Origin: a virus
Direction: 5' to 3' (one strand)
IMG/VR virus record: IMGVR_UViG_3300030103_005822
Location: 1-51,669 of that record
DNA length: 51,669 nucleotides
Shown here: piece by piece, positions 18,645 through 27,478 of the stretch
Layout: every line of letters starts with the position of its first letter
Numbering within the stretch: position 1 is the first letter of the stretch
Program-made: the position numbers and the translations under genes
Notes under the pieces: model-generated
Told to the model about the DNA's origin: nothing
Seen by the model: only the letters and a program-made list of their open reading frames with translations
Databases searched by the model: none

Positions 18645-19636
18645 TATTCTTCTCCTTTCATATTGTTAACCTGAGTGATGACATTATCCCAGCCGCCTGT
18701 AAATGGAACCGCTTTATCGTCAATATAGGCAAAAGCTCTTGGTTTTTCAGCAGTAACCTTTGACACATATTGTGCCATATCATGCTTTTTAAGCCATTCC
18801 CAGACTAGTTCAGAACCAGTTCTTCCATTTACCAAGCCTCGATCTGGTTTTGCTTTACAGGTATAAACAATGACTGTATGATCTCTAGATAGTTTTTGTA
18901 GTGCCTCCTTAGCACCCTCAACTGGATCATCGTAGATTGTGCCGTCGTGATATCCCTTTGAACACTTATGGATTACCCCATCAAAATCAATACCAATATT
19001 TACCTGTTCATCTGGATAACTATGTTTTCTGACACTTGGACCTTTCCAATTGATTTTTTCTAAATCGTCAGGAGAGTTTTTGCCGATTGGAGGACACTCC
19101 TTTCCTGAACCGTGAGTTAATTGATATTGCAATAACAAAGTTAAAACTTCTGCTGTGTGGTAATACTCGGCTCCAAGGACTACTTGAGCTAATCCTTTAA
19201 TTTCTTCTTCAATAGGATTAGACGTCACCAAAGCTGTCCTTAGTCCATTATCCGAAGCCCATTGAAGTGCTTTGATTACATCTTTTGATTTCCCAGACGA
19301 AGAGATCCCATATACTAGAGACTTTTTCATTTGAGATTTAGTTTTAGTACAAGTTCTTTGTTGCAACCAAGCAACCATCCATTGATCAAAACTTGTATCG
19401 TTGATCAAGGAAGTTGCTACTACACAACTCCCAGGACACATAGCGTTCTTTGTCCCATTGGATAGTCTTGTCATATCTACAGCGGTGTGATCAGCAACAC
19501 CCATGTTTCCACCGTGCCCAAGAACATAAATGTCATCACATTCATTATAATATTCTTGTAGCTGTCTCCACTCTTTTGAGCTTATAGTTTCGTAAAATTT
19601 GCTCTCTAGATTTTCAATGTCAAGTGCTGAACTCAT
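18644..19636 (-). CDS. SIS-domain sugar isomerase fused to HAD phosphatase-like domain
   Basis: A 330-residue fusion. Residues 1-180 form a SIS domain of the phosphoheptose-isomerase (GmhA) type: VLGHGGNMGVADH at 38-50, SSSGKSKDV at 112-120, and a final helix with EVLTLLLQYQL. Residues 210-330 form a HAD domain with D217xD219 in GIDFDGVIH, a Thr in IVYTCKA (about 256-262) and an acidic pair in AYIDDKAV (D306/D307). GmhA makes D-glycero-D-manno-heptose 7-phosphate, and a separate HAD enzyme (GmhB) removes a later phosphate, so the fusion might combine two heptose steps. The motif DFDGV differs from GmhB's usual DRDGT, so the HAD substrate is open. It is the last gene of the glycan island and overlaps the aldolase gene by 17 bases. 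Confidence 0.8.
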   Translation of the reverse strand: MSSALDIENLESKFYETISSKEWRQLQEYYNECDDIYVLGHGGNMGVADHTAVDMTRLSNGTKNAMCPGSCVVATSLINDTSFDQWMVAWLQQRTCTKTKSQMKKSLVYGISSSGKSKDVIKALQWASDNGLRTALVTSNPIEEEIKGLAQVVLGAEYYHTAEVLTLLLQYQLTHGSGKECPPIGKNSPDDLEKINWKGPSVRKHSYPDEQVNIGIDFDGVIHKCSKGYHDGTIYDDPVEGAKEALQKLSRDHTVIVYTCKAKPDRGLVNGRTGSELVWEWLKKHDMAQYVSKVTAEKPRAFAYIDDKAVPFTGGWDNVITQVNNMKGEE

Positions 19637-20315
19637 TTATCCCTAGCTCCTTATAAAATTCTAAAAGTCCGGTTGTGTCCATCCCTAATGCTATAATACC
19701 ATAATCTGAATATTTCTTTAGATATTTTTTAACTTCTGTTGGAATATGGACTGCCATCTTTTCTTTTGGTATTAATTTTTCCATTTTCTTAATTGCATCT
19801 AGATACAAGTTTGAACTAAAATCTCCTGGCACTCCAAGACTAGCGGACAAGTCATAAGGTCCGATCATATAATAGTCAAAATTATAACTCATTATCTCCT
19901 CTAAATTATTTACGCCATCAATAGTTTCAATCTGAGCTACAATAGAAGGTGGTTCTGATACTAAAGGTAATAATCCCCATTTATTAGCCCTAGTTAAACC
20001 AAGCCCTCTGCGTCCGCCGTGTTTTGGGAATTTGCAAGAGTTCATTATCTTGTTACACTGCCGTGCATTTTCAACGGTAGAGAAAATTAAACCTGTTGCT
20101 CCTGCATCCAAACACATCCTAATACTTGATTTGGTCGGAACCATCAATCTAACAAAACATTTCCTATTTAATGAAGTTATAGTCTGAATACAATTATAGA
20201 TTGTTTCATTGTTGTAGGATGCGTGCTCTGTATCTATAACAACACCATCAACACCAGTGTGGCATAAAAGTTCTGATACAACTGGTGATGGTATTTGTTG
20301 CCAAGCTAATTTCAT
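19620..20315 (-). CDS. HpcH/HpaI family aldolase
   Basis: A 231-residue protein using the ATG at 20315; a TTG at 20336 would extend it by 7 residues but has no visible ribosome-binding site. Family motifs are present: VDGVVIDTEHASY near the start, FVRLMVPTKSSIRMCLDAGA, the catalytic-metal segment AQIETIDGVNNLEEI and YYMIGPYDLSASLG. The known family cleaves or makes 2-keto-3-deoxy acids with a divalent metal and pyruvate. In a surface-sugar island it may build or trim a ketodeoxy sugar, but its true substrate cannot be read from sequence. It starts 4 bases after the stop of the methyltransferase gene. Confidence 0.82.
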   Translation of the reverse strand: MKLAWQQIPSPVVSELLCHTGVDGVVIDTEHASYNNETIYNCIQTITSLNRKCFVRLMVPTKSSIRMCLDAGATGLIFSTVENARQCNKIMNSCKFPKHGGRRGLGLTRANKWGLLPLVSEPPSIVAQIETIDGVNNLEEIMSYNFDYYMIGPYDLSASLGVPGDFSSNLYLDAIKKMEKLIPKEKMAVHIPTEVKKYLKKYSDYGIIALGMDTTGLLEFYKELGINEFST

Positions 20316-20319
20316 TGTA

Positions 20320-21015
20320 TTATACTTTCCTGACAAATGCGCTCGGTGCGATATAATTTAGGTTTTCTACTTGTACGTTTTTGTCTTTAAAAAATTTGTC
20401 TACACCTTGCGATTCTGACCAGTGATGAAAAGCATATTCATCGAACACTACAATACCACCCTTAGACACCCTATCCCAAGCAGCCTCAAGAACGTCGTAT
20501 GTTGGTTGTGCTAGATCAAGATCCAAATAGAGAAGAGATATTTTTAACCCAGGCTTATTTGAAATATATTCTGGCATTGTTTTAGAAATATCACCTGCAA
20601 TTAACTCATAGTCGTAATCTTGAAATCCTGCCTCTTGAATAACATTTTCAAGATAATTTTGATAGTTATGATCGTGACTAAAGTTTCTTTTTTCAAAGAG
20701 TGTGGACATTGCTAATTTGTCTTGTGATGATAAACTATCAATTAGACTATCTGTATCAAAAAAATCAAATCCTAAAACTTTCTTTCCAGAATTTGGATTA
20801 AGGTATTTTTTTAATTTAAGAAAAGTTAAAATACCTGTTCCCTTAAAAACACCACATTCAACAATATCGCCAGGAATATCTTTAACCTTGTTCATTAGAA
20901 GTGTTCGAGCTAAAAGCTTCCCAAACACTTTTGTGTCATCACTCAATATAAACCCGTTAAAACTGTCAAAAAGAGATTGACTAGTTTTTATTATTTCTAA
21001 ATCTTTTATTTCCAT
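20320..21015 (-). CDS. TylF/MycF-type O-methyltransferase
   Basis: A 231-residue class I SAM methyltransferase. The SAM loop is GDIVECGVFKGTGILTFL (about residues 49-66), and the segment SLLYLDLDLAQPTYDVLEAAWDRV then GGIVVFDEYAFHHW is the hallmark of the TylF family, whose aspartates bind a metal. TylF/MycF enzymes methylate sugar hydroxyls of macrolides; relatives in polysaccharide clusters methylate surface sugars. Here it probably adds an O-methyl cap or side group to a phage-directed glycan (inference). Its ATG shares a base with the upstream TAA. Confidence 0.82.
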   Translation of the reverse strand: MEIKDLEIIKTSQSLFDSFNGFILSDDTKVFGKLLARTLLMNKVKDIPGDIVECGVFKGTGILTFLKLKKYLNPNSGKKVLGFDFFDTDSLIDSLSSQDKLAMSTLFEKRNFSHDHNYQNYLENVIQEAGFQDYDYELIAGDISKTMPEYISNKPGLKISLLYLDLDLAQPTYDVLEAAWDRVSKGGIVVFDEYAFHHWSESQGVDKFFKDKNVQVENLNYIAPSAFVRKV

Positions 21016-21443
21016 TACTTAAAATTTCCAACAAAATCAGAACAAACACCTTCAAGATTAGAATTGTCTGGTATCTTTTGATTATTATTCAACACTAGTA
21101 TGCCACCATCTAGAGGTTCTTTATTGGGGTATATCCATATTTTTCCTCTAGATGTTAAAGCATAATCATCTCTCTCGTGCCAAAAACAGTGTATTTTTGA
21201 ATTTTTGAGCATTGCACTAAAAGCTTGTGAATTTTTGGCGTGACACCAGAGACCTGCTTTTTCTAAAAAACTTTCAGAAACTTTATACTCAGGATCATCA
21301 TGACCAAGATAATAATTCCCTAATATGCTCCAAACGTCTATTTCAACATCATAACCTTTAGACAGAGCCTCTTCAATATATTGCGGCATATTCTCTCTAT
21401 CTGTTCTTCCTTTGATATTACCACGATGAGCTATTAACTTCAT
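21015..21443 (-). CDS. Short glycerophosphodiester phosphodiesterase-like protein
   Basis: A 142-residue protein starting MKLIAHRGNIKG with EIDVW about 35 residues in. This is the HRG...ExD active-site arrangement of GDPD/PI-PLC-like TIM barrels, with a later YYLGHDDPEY segment. It is much shorter than full-length GDPD enzymes (about 240 residues or more), so it is a minimal or partial barrel, yet the reading frame is intact and the ends are tightly packed against neighbours. It may act on a phosphodiester in a teichoic-like or lipid-linked glycan, or be a non-catalytic relative. Confidence 0.7.
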   Translation of the reverse strand: MKLIAHRGNIKGRTDRENMPQYIEEALSKGYDVEIDVWSILGNYYLGHDDPEYKVSESFLEKAGLWCHAKNSQAFSAMLKNSKIHCFWHERDDYALTSRGKIWIYPNKEPLDGGILVLNNNQKIPDNSNLEGVCSDFVGNFK

Positions 21444-21444
21444 A

Positions 21445-22818
21445 TCAACCCTTATAATTTCTCAAATAAGTGTCTAAATCTTCTGGTGTTCCTATGCCCC
21501 ACATTTTTTTAGCTGGGAAGATTTTTATCTTTTTATCGTCTCCAATGGCCTCATTGAATACGGGACAAACATAGAATTCATTGTTAACCCTAATATCCTT
21601 TTCGATCATCTGTTCGGCATACTTAACATAGTCAGAACCCTGTTTCCAGTAATAAATCCCAGTAGTCGCAATGTTGCTAATTGGTTTCTTTTCTGCCACT
21701 TCTGCTACATACCCATCAGGACCTAACTTGGCAAAACTCCACTTTGGGTGAGTAGCTTCAAAAGTTAACATACCACCATCGATATTATCTGCCATCATAG
21801 AATACATAAACTCATTACTATCCCACTCTAGAAACTGGTCTGAATTTGCATAGAGCAAAGGTTCATCATTATTAATGAATTCTTTTGCTAACAGTGTTGT
21901 ACAAGCAGCACCCTCTGTTAGTCCATCTGTATAAATAACCTCACACCCTGGAGAGATCAATTGTAAAAGATGTTTTATGTTGTATCTTTCTTCATGTTCC
22001 TTGCGGACCACAAAAATATGCTGCGCATCTATATTCAAGTTTTCAACAACAAGTTGAATCATTGGCTTTCCGTTAACTTCAATTAAAGGTTTTGGAAAAG
22101 CGTAGCCAGCCTTTTGAAAGCGAGAACCTTCGCCAGCCATTGGAATAAGAACCTTCATATCTCCTCCTTGCCATTTTGGTCTAGACAAAGTTCTAGGACG
22201 ATTCTTTTCAATAAATCCAAAAACCTTTTCTTTTGTTACATCTTCACTATTCATTACACCGCATACGTGAGCCCCAGCACGCTGTGCTGCTTCACGTCCA
22301 ATATGTGAATCTTCAATTATTACAGTTTCTTGAGGTCCGACTTCCGCCTTCACCATACATTTAAGATAAATTTCTGGATTTGGCTTAGGGTTTCTTACAT
22401 CCTGATTAGAGTAGAAAAAATCAACATACTCCATAAATCCTTTGCGCAACAAAACCATCTTTATGGTTTCTCTGATAGAATTTGAAGCAACCGCAATTTT
22501 AAGACCCTCTTGTTTAAGGTCTCTCAATAAATTACAGATTCTTTCGTCTCGACCATATTCATTTGATATTATATTGATTGTATGTTTTTGTTTGTTTTTC
22601 CATACAGAATGGTGACTCTCCAGAGGGAGCCCCTTCATCTCTGTAAGCATCTTTAATTTCTTACTGGTTGGTAGTCCATCGAATGTTGATAGGTGTTCTT
22701 CTCTTTCAACAATATACTTTGGATCTACCTCTTTTAGAGAGCGGTTTAGAGCTTCATAGTGAAGTTCCCTAGCATCTACTAATACGCCATCCAAGTCAAA
22801 AACTACTAATTTAATCAC
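21445..22818 (-). CDS. HAD hydrolase fused to sugar nucleotidyltransferase
   Basis: A 457-residue fusion starting with GTG, which overlaps the previous stop (GTGA). Residues 1-195 are a beta-phosphoglucomutase-like HAD phosphatase: DLDG at 8-11 (nucleophile D8, acid D10), VASNS at 110-114, K144 in NPKPNPEIY and acidic pair E169/D170 in VIIEDS. Residues 221-457 are a nucleotidyltransferase, with MKVLIPMAGEGSRF (the NTP-binding loop), K243 in FPKPLIEVNGKPMI and YANSDQF near 324-330 with a metal-binding Asp. The pair could remove a phosphate and activate a sugar 1-phosphate, as HddC-like or RmlA-like enzymes do. The sugar is not determined. The fusion pairs well with the SIS-HAD gene downstream. 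Confidence 0.85.
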   Translation of the reverse strand: MIKLVVFDLDGVLVDARELHYEALNRSLKEVDPKYIVEREEHLSTFDGLPTSKKLKMLTEMKGLPLESHHSVWKNKQKHTINIISNEYGRDERICNLLRDLKQEGLKIAVASNSIRETIKMVLLRKGFMEYVDFFYSNQDVRNPKPNPEIYLKCMVKAEVGPQETVIIEDSHIGREAAQRAGAHVCGVMNSEDVTKEKVFGFIEKNRPRTLSRPKWQGGDMKVLIPMAGEGSRFQKAGYAFPKPLIEVNGKPMIQLVVENLNIDAQHIFVVRKEHEERYNIKHLLQLISPGCEVIYTDGLTEGAACTTLLAKEFINNDEPLLYANSDQFLEWDSNEFMYSMMADNIDGGMLTFEATHPKWSFAKLGPDGYVAEVAEKKPISNIATTGIYYWKQGSDYVKYAEQMIEKDIRVNNEFYVCPVFNEAIGDDKKIKIFPAKKMWGIGTPEDLDTYLRNYKG

Positions 22819-23744
22819 TTCCTAAACCTTTCATTATCTTTAAATGGGTGCTTGTCAATATCTTCACATTTGTTGAGGTCAAGCCAAAAATCACCCTCTC
22901 TCCAGCCAACATAGTTTTGTTCCTCAAGTGTTTCAACATCTTTTTCAAAATAATAATATTGTACGAAGTTCGGAACTGTTGGTAGATTTGGTGGGTTATC
23001 AACAAAATCTTGAGACCATCTCGTTAACCACCCAGTATAAGCGGGCTGTGTTTTCCAGGTGTCTTTCCATTTCCAATACAAAATTTGTGATGTATGATAC
23101 CAACCTTCTCTCGATATATTATTCGATTTCTCTTTTCTCCACTCAGGTTCACCACCTTGATATTCTGATGTATCTAGTGGTAGTGCATCTTGACTGTTTA
23201 ATAGTCTGCCATGGATCCTATCATTTATTAAGGACTTTTCTTTGTTTAAAATTAGAGCCCTAATATAATAGTCAGCTTCTTTATTTGCTGGTGTTATAAA
23301 ACGCTCATCCCATAATCCTATTCTTTTTACCGCTTCTGGTCTATAGCTAATAATATTATCGCCCAATTGCCCTGTAATAAAAGTGTATTTCTTGTGCATC
23401 TTTAAAAGATTTGTTGCCCACTTTGGATCTAATACAATATCGTTCTGCATTGTCACAACAATTTTTGCCTCCGGGTTATTCAAATCTTTAAACCCATGCA
23501 CAAGTGCTTGATTCCAGTTTCTTGCTAAGTTACCTGTATCCCAATCAGGTCTGGCGTTGTTGTGAATTACATTTACCTTGTTTCGAAATCTTTCCTCTAG
23601 AAAAAAATCACTGTGATTGTTGATAACATTTACTTCTGTATCAGAAACAAGCGAAAAATCTGTCTTATTAAATAAGGTATCCAAGGTTTTGTTTAGTATA
23701 TCTTGCCTTCTATACGTTACAATATAAATCTTGATATTTTTCAT
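22815..23744 (-). CDS. Glycosyltransferase, GT2-like (GT-A fold)
   Basis: A 309-residue protein opening with IKIYIVTYRRQDILNKTLDT, the start of a GT-A glycosyltransferase. It continues through VNVINNHSD and a VVTMQNDIVLDPKW segment in which the acidic residues probably bind the metal and nucleotide sugar. A later part has RIGLWDERFITPANKEADY, matching the acceptor region of GT2 enzymes, including the conserved Asp/Glu. The C-terminus is Trp-rich. It overlaps both the CMP-sugar synthetase gene upstream and the HAD-nucleotidyltransferase gene downstream by 4 bases. Donor and acceptor are unknown. Confidence 0.8.
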   Translation of the reverse strand: MKNIKIYIVTYRRQDILNKTLDTLFNKTDFSLVSDTEVNVINNHSDFFLEERFRNKVNVIHNNARPDWDTGNLARNWNQALVHGFKDLNNPEAKIVVTMQNDIVLDPKWATNLLKMHKKYTFITGQLGDNIISYRPEAVKRIGLWDERFITPANKEADYYIRALILNKEKSLINDRIHGRLLNSQDALPLDTSEYQGGEPEWRKEKSNNISREGWYHTSQILYWKWKDTWKTQPAYTGWLTRWSQDFVDNPPNLPTVPNFVQYYYFEKDVETLEEQNYVGWREGDFWLDLNKCEDIDKHPFKDNERFRK

Positions 23745-24406
23745 TTTCTGTTTACCTTATCAAACAAAGCCTCAGCAACCATGAAATCAAACTCAGTATC
23801 AACATCTACTGATTCTATATCATCCAACATAAGCGGATAAAATTTATTCCCAAGAATATTTTTATTTTGTATCATTAATTCTCTGGGCAATATGTTTGCC
23901 GCAAAATTCAAAGCATACACATCAGGCAAGTCCTGAGATCTTGGATGATTTTTAGGATCATAATTCATAGCTGCATTATCAAGCCACAGATATTCTCTAA
24001 TATAATTGGCTGTGACCACTGAATCATACTCTTCTATCTCTTTGTATAAGTCAATACACTCTTGAACTGACTCATCTTTTATAAGTGGACTCGTTACTGG
24101 TGTCCATAATATATCCTTACAATCTAAAGAGGAAGCTAAGTGAACATATACATCCCCCATAGGAACTGTATCACTAGCATAAAATGGGTCTCTTCTCATA
24201 GTAGTTGCACCAAGAGAGTTTGCCAACTCTAACATACCCTCATCATCAGATGTTACAACTATGTTATTAATACCACTTAATCTTGTTGCTTGTTCTATTT
24301 TCATTTGGAGCATGTTGGAACTTCCGAATGGTCTTATATTTTTTCCTGGTACACGTTTAGATCCACCTCTTACTGCAATTAAGACAGTAATATCAGTATC
24401 TCTCAT
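23741..24406 (-). CDS. neuA: Acylneuraminate cytidylyltransferase-like (CMP-sialate synthetase)
   Basis: A 221-residue protein, the normal size for bacterial NeuA. The N-terminal loop VLIAVRGGSKRVPGKNIRPF has the RxGSKR(V/I)PxKN signature that binds CTP, followed by NNIVVTSDDEGMLELA and TPVTSPLIKDESVQECI. A C-terminal ESVDVDTEFDF holds the conserved metal-binding Asp pattern. The enzyme activates a nonulosonic acid (sialic, legionaminic or pseudaminic type) as a CMP sugar. No NeuB-like synthase is in the window, so the acid must come from elsewhere in the phage, from the host, or the substrate differs. An ATG at 24406 with GGAGGT upstream gives the start. Confidence 0.85.
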   Translation of the reverse strand: MRDTDITVLIAVRGGSKRVPGKNIRPFGSSNMLQMKIEQATRLSGINNIVVTSDDEGMLELANSLGATTMRRDPFYASDTVPMGDVYVHLASSLDCKDILWTPVTSPLIKDESVQECIDLYKEIEEYDSVVTANYIREYLWLDNAAMNYDPKNHPRSQDLPDVYALNFAANILPRELMIQNKNILGNKFYPLMLDDIESVDVDTEFDFMVAEALFDKVNRK

Positions 24407-25116
24407 AGCTGACCTCCGTTTACATCAATTGCTGCTCCTGCAATATATGAAGCAGCCGAAGAACATAAAAACAATATTGGTAAAGCCTGTTCTTTTGTAG
24501 TTGCAATTCTTCTAACAGGTATACTATGTTCTAATTTTTCTATTTGCTCTGTAGTCATAGATTCTTGCAACATCTCTGTCATTGTCTGTGAGGGACAAAC
24601 ACAATTCACAAGAATATTGTGTTTTGAGACTTCATTCGACAACTGCTTAGTCAAGCCAATTATGCCATATTTACTAGACGTATAATGAACACCACTTACA
24701 ATACTTTTATTTCTTCCTGCGATTGATGAAACATTTACAATCCTGCCAAAGTTTTTTTGTTTCATTATCTGAACTGCTAATTTAGAAGTATAATAAAATG
24801 ATTTAAGATTAGTGCTCATCACTCTATCCCATTCATCACTATCAATATCTTCTATAGGACAACACAAGTTGGTTCCAGCAACATTGATTAAAAAATCTAG
24901 TGTTTTAATTGAATCAAAAGCTAGTTTTATACTTAATTGATTTCTTAAATTACACCCTATATGATGACAACCATCTATCTTCGGATCTGTTCGTGATAAA
25001 CAATAGACAACTGCGCCCGAATCTATAAATCTTTTAACAACCTCAAGTCCAATACCTTTACTTCCACCTGTAACTACAACTGTCTTGCCTGTGAAATCAA
25101 AAAATATATCAATCAT
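24403..25116 (-). CDS. Short-chain dehydrogenase/reductase (SDR)
   Basis: Starting from the ATG at 25116 (inside the GATGATTGA overlap with the cupin stop), 237 residues. Longer starts at 25122 and 25137 exist in frame. The Rossmann glycine motif is VVVTGGSKGIGLEVV, followed by the structural LINVAG, the catalytic Ser in VNVSSIAGRN and the YxxxK in HYTSSKYGIIG. A C-terminal AGAAIDVNGGQL closes the fold. This is a classical FabG-like SDR that oxidises or reduces a sugar hydroxyl or keto group with NAD(P). In this island it probably modifies a nucleotide sugar. The substrate cannot be told. Confidence 0.85.
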   Translation of the reverse strand: MIDIFFDFTGKTVVVTGGSKGIGLEVVKRFIDSGAVVYCLSRTDPKIDGCHHIGCNLRNQLSIKLAFDSIKTLDFLINVAGTNLCCPIEDIDSDEWDRVMSTNLKSFYYTSKLAVQIMKQKNFGRIVNVSSIAGRNKSIVSGVHYTSSKYGIIGLTKQLSNEVSKHNILVNCVCPSQTMTEMLQESMTTEQIEKLEHSIPVRRIATTKEQALPILFLCSSAASYIAGAAIDVNGGQL

Positions 25117-25534
25117 CTTCATATACGTGATCCACATCCGGCCTGGTTATCGCATACCTTACCCCTGGTTTATCTCCCACACACTTTATGTGATGCCAGA
25201 CGCCGCAAGGAACTACAATAATATCATTCGTAGTAACAGTCCTTGTTCCTATGCCGTCTATCCACCACTCCCAAGTTCCATCTAAAATAACCCAGTTCTC
25301 ATCGGCGTCATGATGATAATGTTTTCTATTGCCTTCGCCAGGTTGTTGTTGTATAACAACTCCTCCAAAGAGTTCATTATAAGCAATTCGTACAGCCCAA
25401 GACCCCATGCCAAGATCTTTTCTTAATTCTTCTAAATTTACAGTAGAACAATTTTCATACTTAACCAATTCTGAGACTGGAACTCCGTCATCTTCTAAAA
25501 CTCTATTTAAATTTGAATCTGATTTTCTGGTCAT
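25109..25534 (-). CDS. Cupin-domain protein
   Basis: A 141-residue single-domain cupin. Metal-ligand motif 1 is seen as RKHYHHDADENWVILDG (two His, Glu), and motif 2 around VPCGVWHHIKCVGD. It ends with VDHVYEDD and shares bases with the SDR start. Small cupins in polysaccharide clusters act as sugar isomerases, epimerases or metal-dependent enzymes, and some only bind sugars. It is one of three different cupins in this island, with the others at 29045 and 30017. No substrate assigned. Confidence 0.8.
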   Translation of the reverse strand: MTRKSDSNLNRVLEDDGVPVSELVKYENCSTVNLEELRKDLGMGSWAVRIAYNELFGGVVIQQQPGEGNRKHYHHDADENWVILDGTWEWWIDGIGTRTVTTNDIIVVPCGVWHHIKCVGDKPGVRYAITRPDVDHVYEDD

Positions 25535-27477
25535 TATCTGGTGTCCTTTTTAAATTTTGGCAAATTTGAAAACCTATTAATCCTATCACAAACTGTTTTA
25601 GAATTTAATTTTTCCACAACAATTGGGTCAAAAAACAGCCTTGGATCCCTCATAAGGACATTTTTACAATGCATCATCTGAGAAACCTGGTCATGAAGTA
25701 ACTTGTCTGGACCCAAAGGGGTCCCTTCTGAACCATATGTTTTTATATATTCCGAATTATACTTCTCTTCATTTGTTTGAGGTAGTCCCGTATTATAAAA
25801 ATCCATTCCATATACACGTAATTCCTTCAGAGAGTATCTTAAAAGAAAATTAATAGATCCATAACCAGAGTTGAAATTGGCTGTAAACGTCGTATAATTT
25901 CCAGTAGAAAATCTTTCAAGATGCTGCTTCGCATAAACTTGCCAATAAAGCCCCCAGCGATCCCAAGTCCCATCGCTTCTTTTAAGATTCACAAGAGGAA
26001 TATTTAATTCTTGAAAAATATTACCATACACTTCATCCGTAAAGAACCATCCTTTTTTCCACTCAAGCCCGCCAACAGCCACCTCATTATTGTTTGGTGC
26101 TGAAACTGAGTCGTTACAAATAATGAATTTTGGTCTATCTTTTGGTGATAAGCTTTTTATATGGCTTACAAGTGGGTTGCCGTAATTAGGATTCAAGCAA
26201 CTTTGTATTATGTCTGAGCGTTTTCCAAAGTCTTGCTCCGAATATATGTTGTGCTGAATTCTAACAACCACGTCGCAAGAATCTATTTCTTGTCCTCTGC
26301 CTTGACCTCTTAAATATGGAGAAGGCCCCACTAAAGCAACTGTCTTGTCTTTTAAAAATTTCTCCAAGTCACTATCCATAACAGAATTCCTGTGAAAGAC
26401 TGATTCATTGTCCTCCAGGTTTTGATATATACGGAGGCACTCATTTATTGAGATTTTTTTATCACTCAATCTTTCGTTGACATCTTTCACAATACCAGGC
26501 CACGGGTCTAGCGGGGTAACAAAATCATCAAATTTTAACTCTCGTAGGCAAGACTTTACCACCTCGATGGATTCCTTGCTGATGGGTTTAAATTTTTCCG
26601 CCAATGATAGATTGCAGTTTAAAAACTGATCGTGATTTAAGTCAAAGAATTTTGATATTTTTTGCTCATCATAATAATCTACATCGTATGAGTTTTTTAT
26701 AACCTCAAAATTCTTTTGCCGAAACAACGAAACAAAAAACTCTTTGATACTCAATGAATTGTAATTCAGGTTATAATCTACATCTTTTATCTGTAGTAAG
26801 CCTCTTTTCTTAAACGCTGGAAGTATATCCTTAAACATTTGATTCATCTTGTATGTTGTATAGGCTCCATCGCTATTGTATATTTGGTCTGCTGTGCTGT
26901 CATTAGGTGTATTATGATGAACCATTTTGTGACTACAAACAACATTTCTTAAAAAAGGTATTTCCTGAATGTTGAACATATGACAGGCATCAGTGTCTGT
27001 GCGATATTTTGTATATAAGGGAAAGAACCATTTCATTAAACTTTTGTGAACAATTTTAATGCCATTATGAGTAAATGGTATACAAGAATAATCTCTGCTA
27101 GTTAAGAAATTTTGATCCTGTACTAAAGGGCTATCAATTCCTGTACCCGGATAATAAGTTAAAACGGCTGGATTTAGTTCCAAATCTTCTAATATTTGCT
27201 CATAGGGATCTAAGTTAAACCTTGGCTCAAGAACAAGATCATGATCAAGAAACATATAATAATCATATTTCTTAGGAACAAGCTCTGCCATGATATTTCT
27301 TGTCTCAGACCAGACAGTGCCAGGGCAAAACTTTAGAGACTTTTGATTTTCTTTTTCGTAGGTAACAAAATAAAGGTCTGACTGTTCTCTATCTTCAAAC
27401 AACTTACAATGAACAGCATTTGGCTCACTAGGAGTCACCTGTAAAATACAAAAACGTTTATTTTTGCTTTTCCCCAC
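25534..27477 (-). CDS. Two-domain glycosyltransferase with GT29-like sialyltransferase domain
   Basis: Starts with GTG at 27477, one base after the gmd TAG (a TTG at 27504 would overlap gmd and add 9 residues), giving 647 residues. Residues up to about 215 form a GT-A-like domain with YYMFLDHDLVLEP, whose D-H-D may bind metal. The C-terminal part from about 375 resembles a GT29 sialyltransferase. The large sialyl motif is VALVGPSPYLRGQGRGQEID followed by CDVVVRIQHN. The small motif is NFNSGYGSINFLL then LKELRVYGMDFY, and a later LHDQ supplies a candidate catalytic His. GT29 is mainly the eukaryotic family, which makes this unusual. A CMP-sugar synthetase lies nearby (23741), supporting a CMP-sugar donor. 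Motif-based; not proven. Confidence 0.72.
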   Translation of the reverse strand: MGKSKNKRFCILQVTPSEPNAVHCKLFEDREQSDLYFVTYEKENQKSLKFCPGTVWSETRNIMAELVPKKYDYYMFLDHDLVLEPRFNLDPYEQILEDLELNPAVLTYYPGTGIDSPLVQDQNFLTSRDYSCIPFTHNGIKIVHKSLMKWFFPLYTKYRTDTDACHMFNIQEIPFLRNVVCSHKMVHHNTPNDSTADQIYNSDGAYTTYKMNQMFKDILPAFKKRGLLQIKDVDYNLNYNSLSIKEFFVSLFRQKNFEVIKNSYDVDYYDEQKISKFFDLNHDQFLNCNLSLAEKFKPISKESIEVVKSCLRELKFDDFVTPLDPWPGIVKDVNERLSDKKISINECLRIYQNLEDNESVFHRNSVMDSDLEKFLKDKTVALVGPSPYLRGQGRGQEIDSCDVVVRIQHNIYSEQDFGKRSDIIQSCLNPNYGNPLVSHIKSLSPKDRPKFIICNDSVSAPNNNEVAVGGLEWKKGWFFTDEVYGNIFQELNIPLVNLKRSDGTWDRWGLYWQVYAKQHLERFSTGNYTTFTANFNSGYGSINFLLRYSLKELRVYGMDFYNTGLPQTNEEKYNSEYIKTYGSEGTPLGPDKLLHDQVSQMMHCKNVLMRDPRLFFDPIVVEKLNSKTVCDRINRFSNLPKFKKDTR

Positions 27478-27478
27478 C

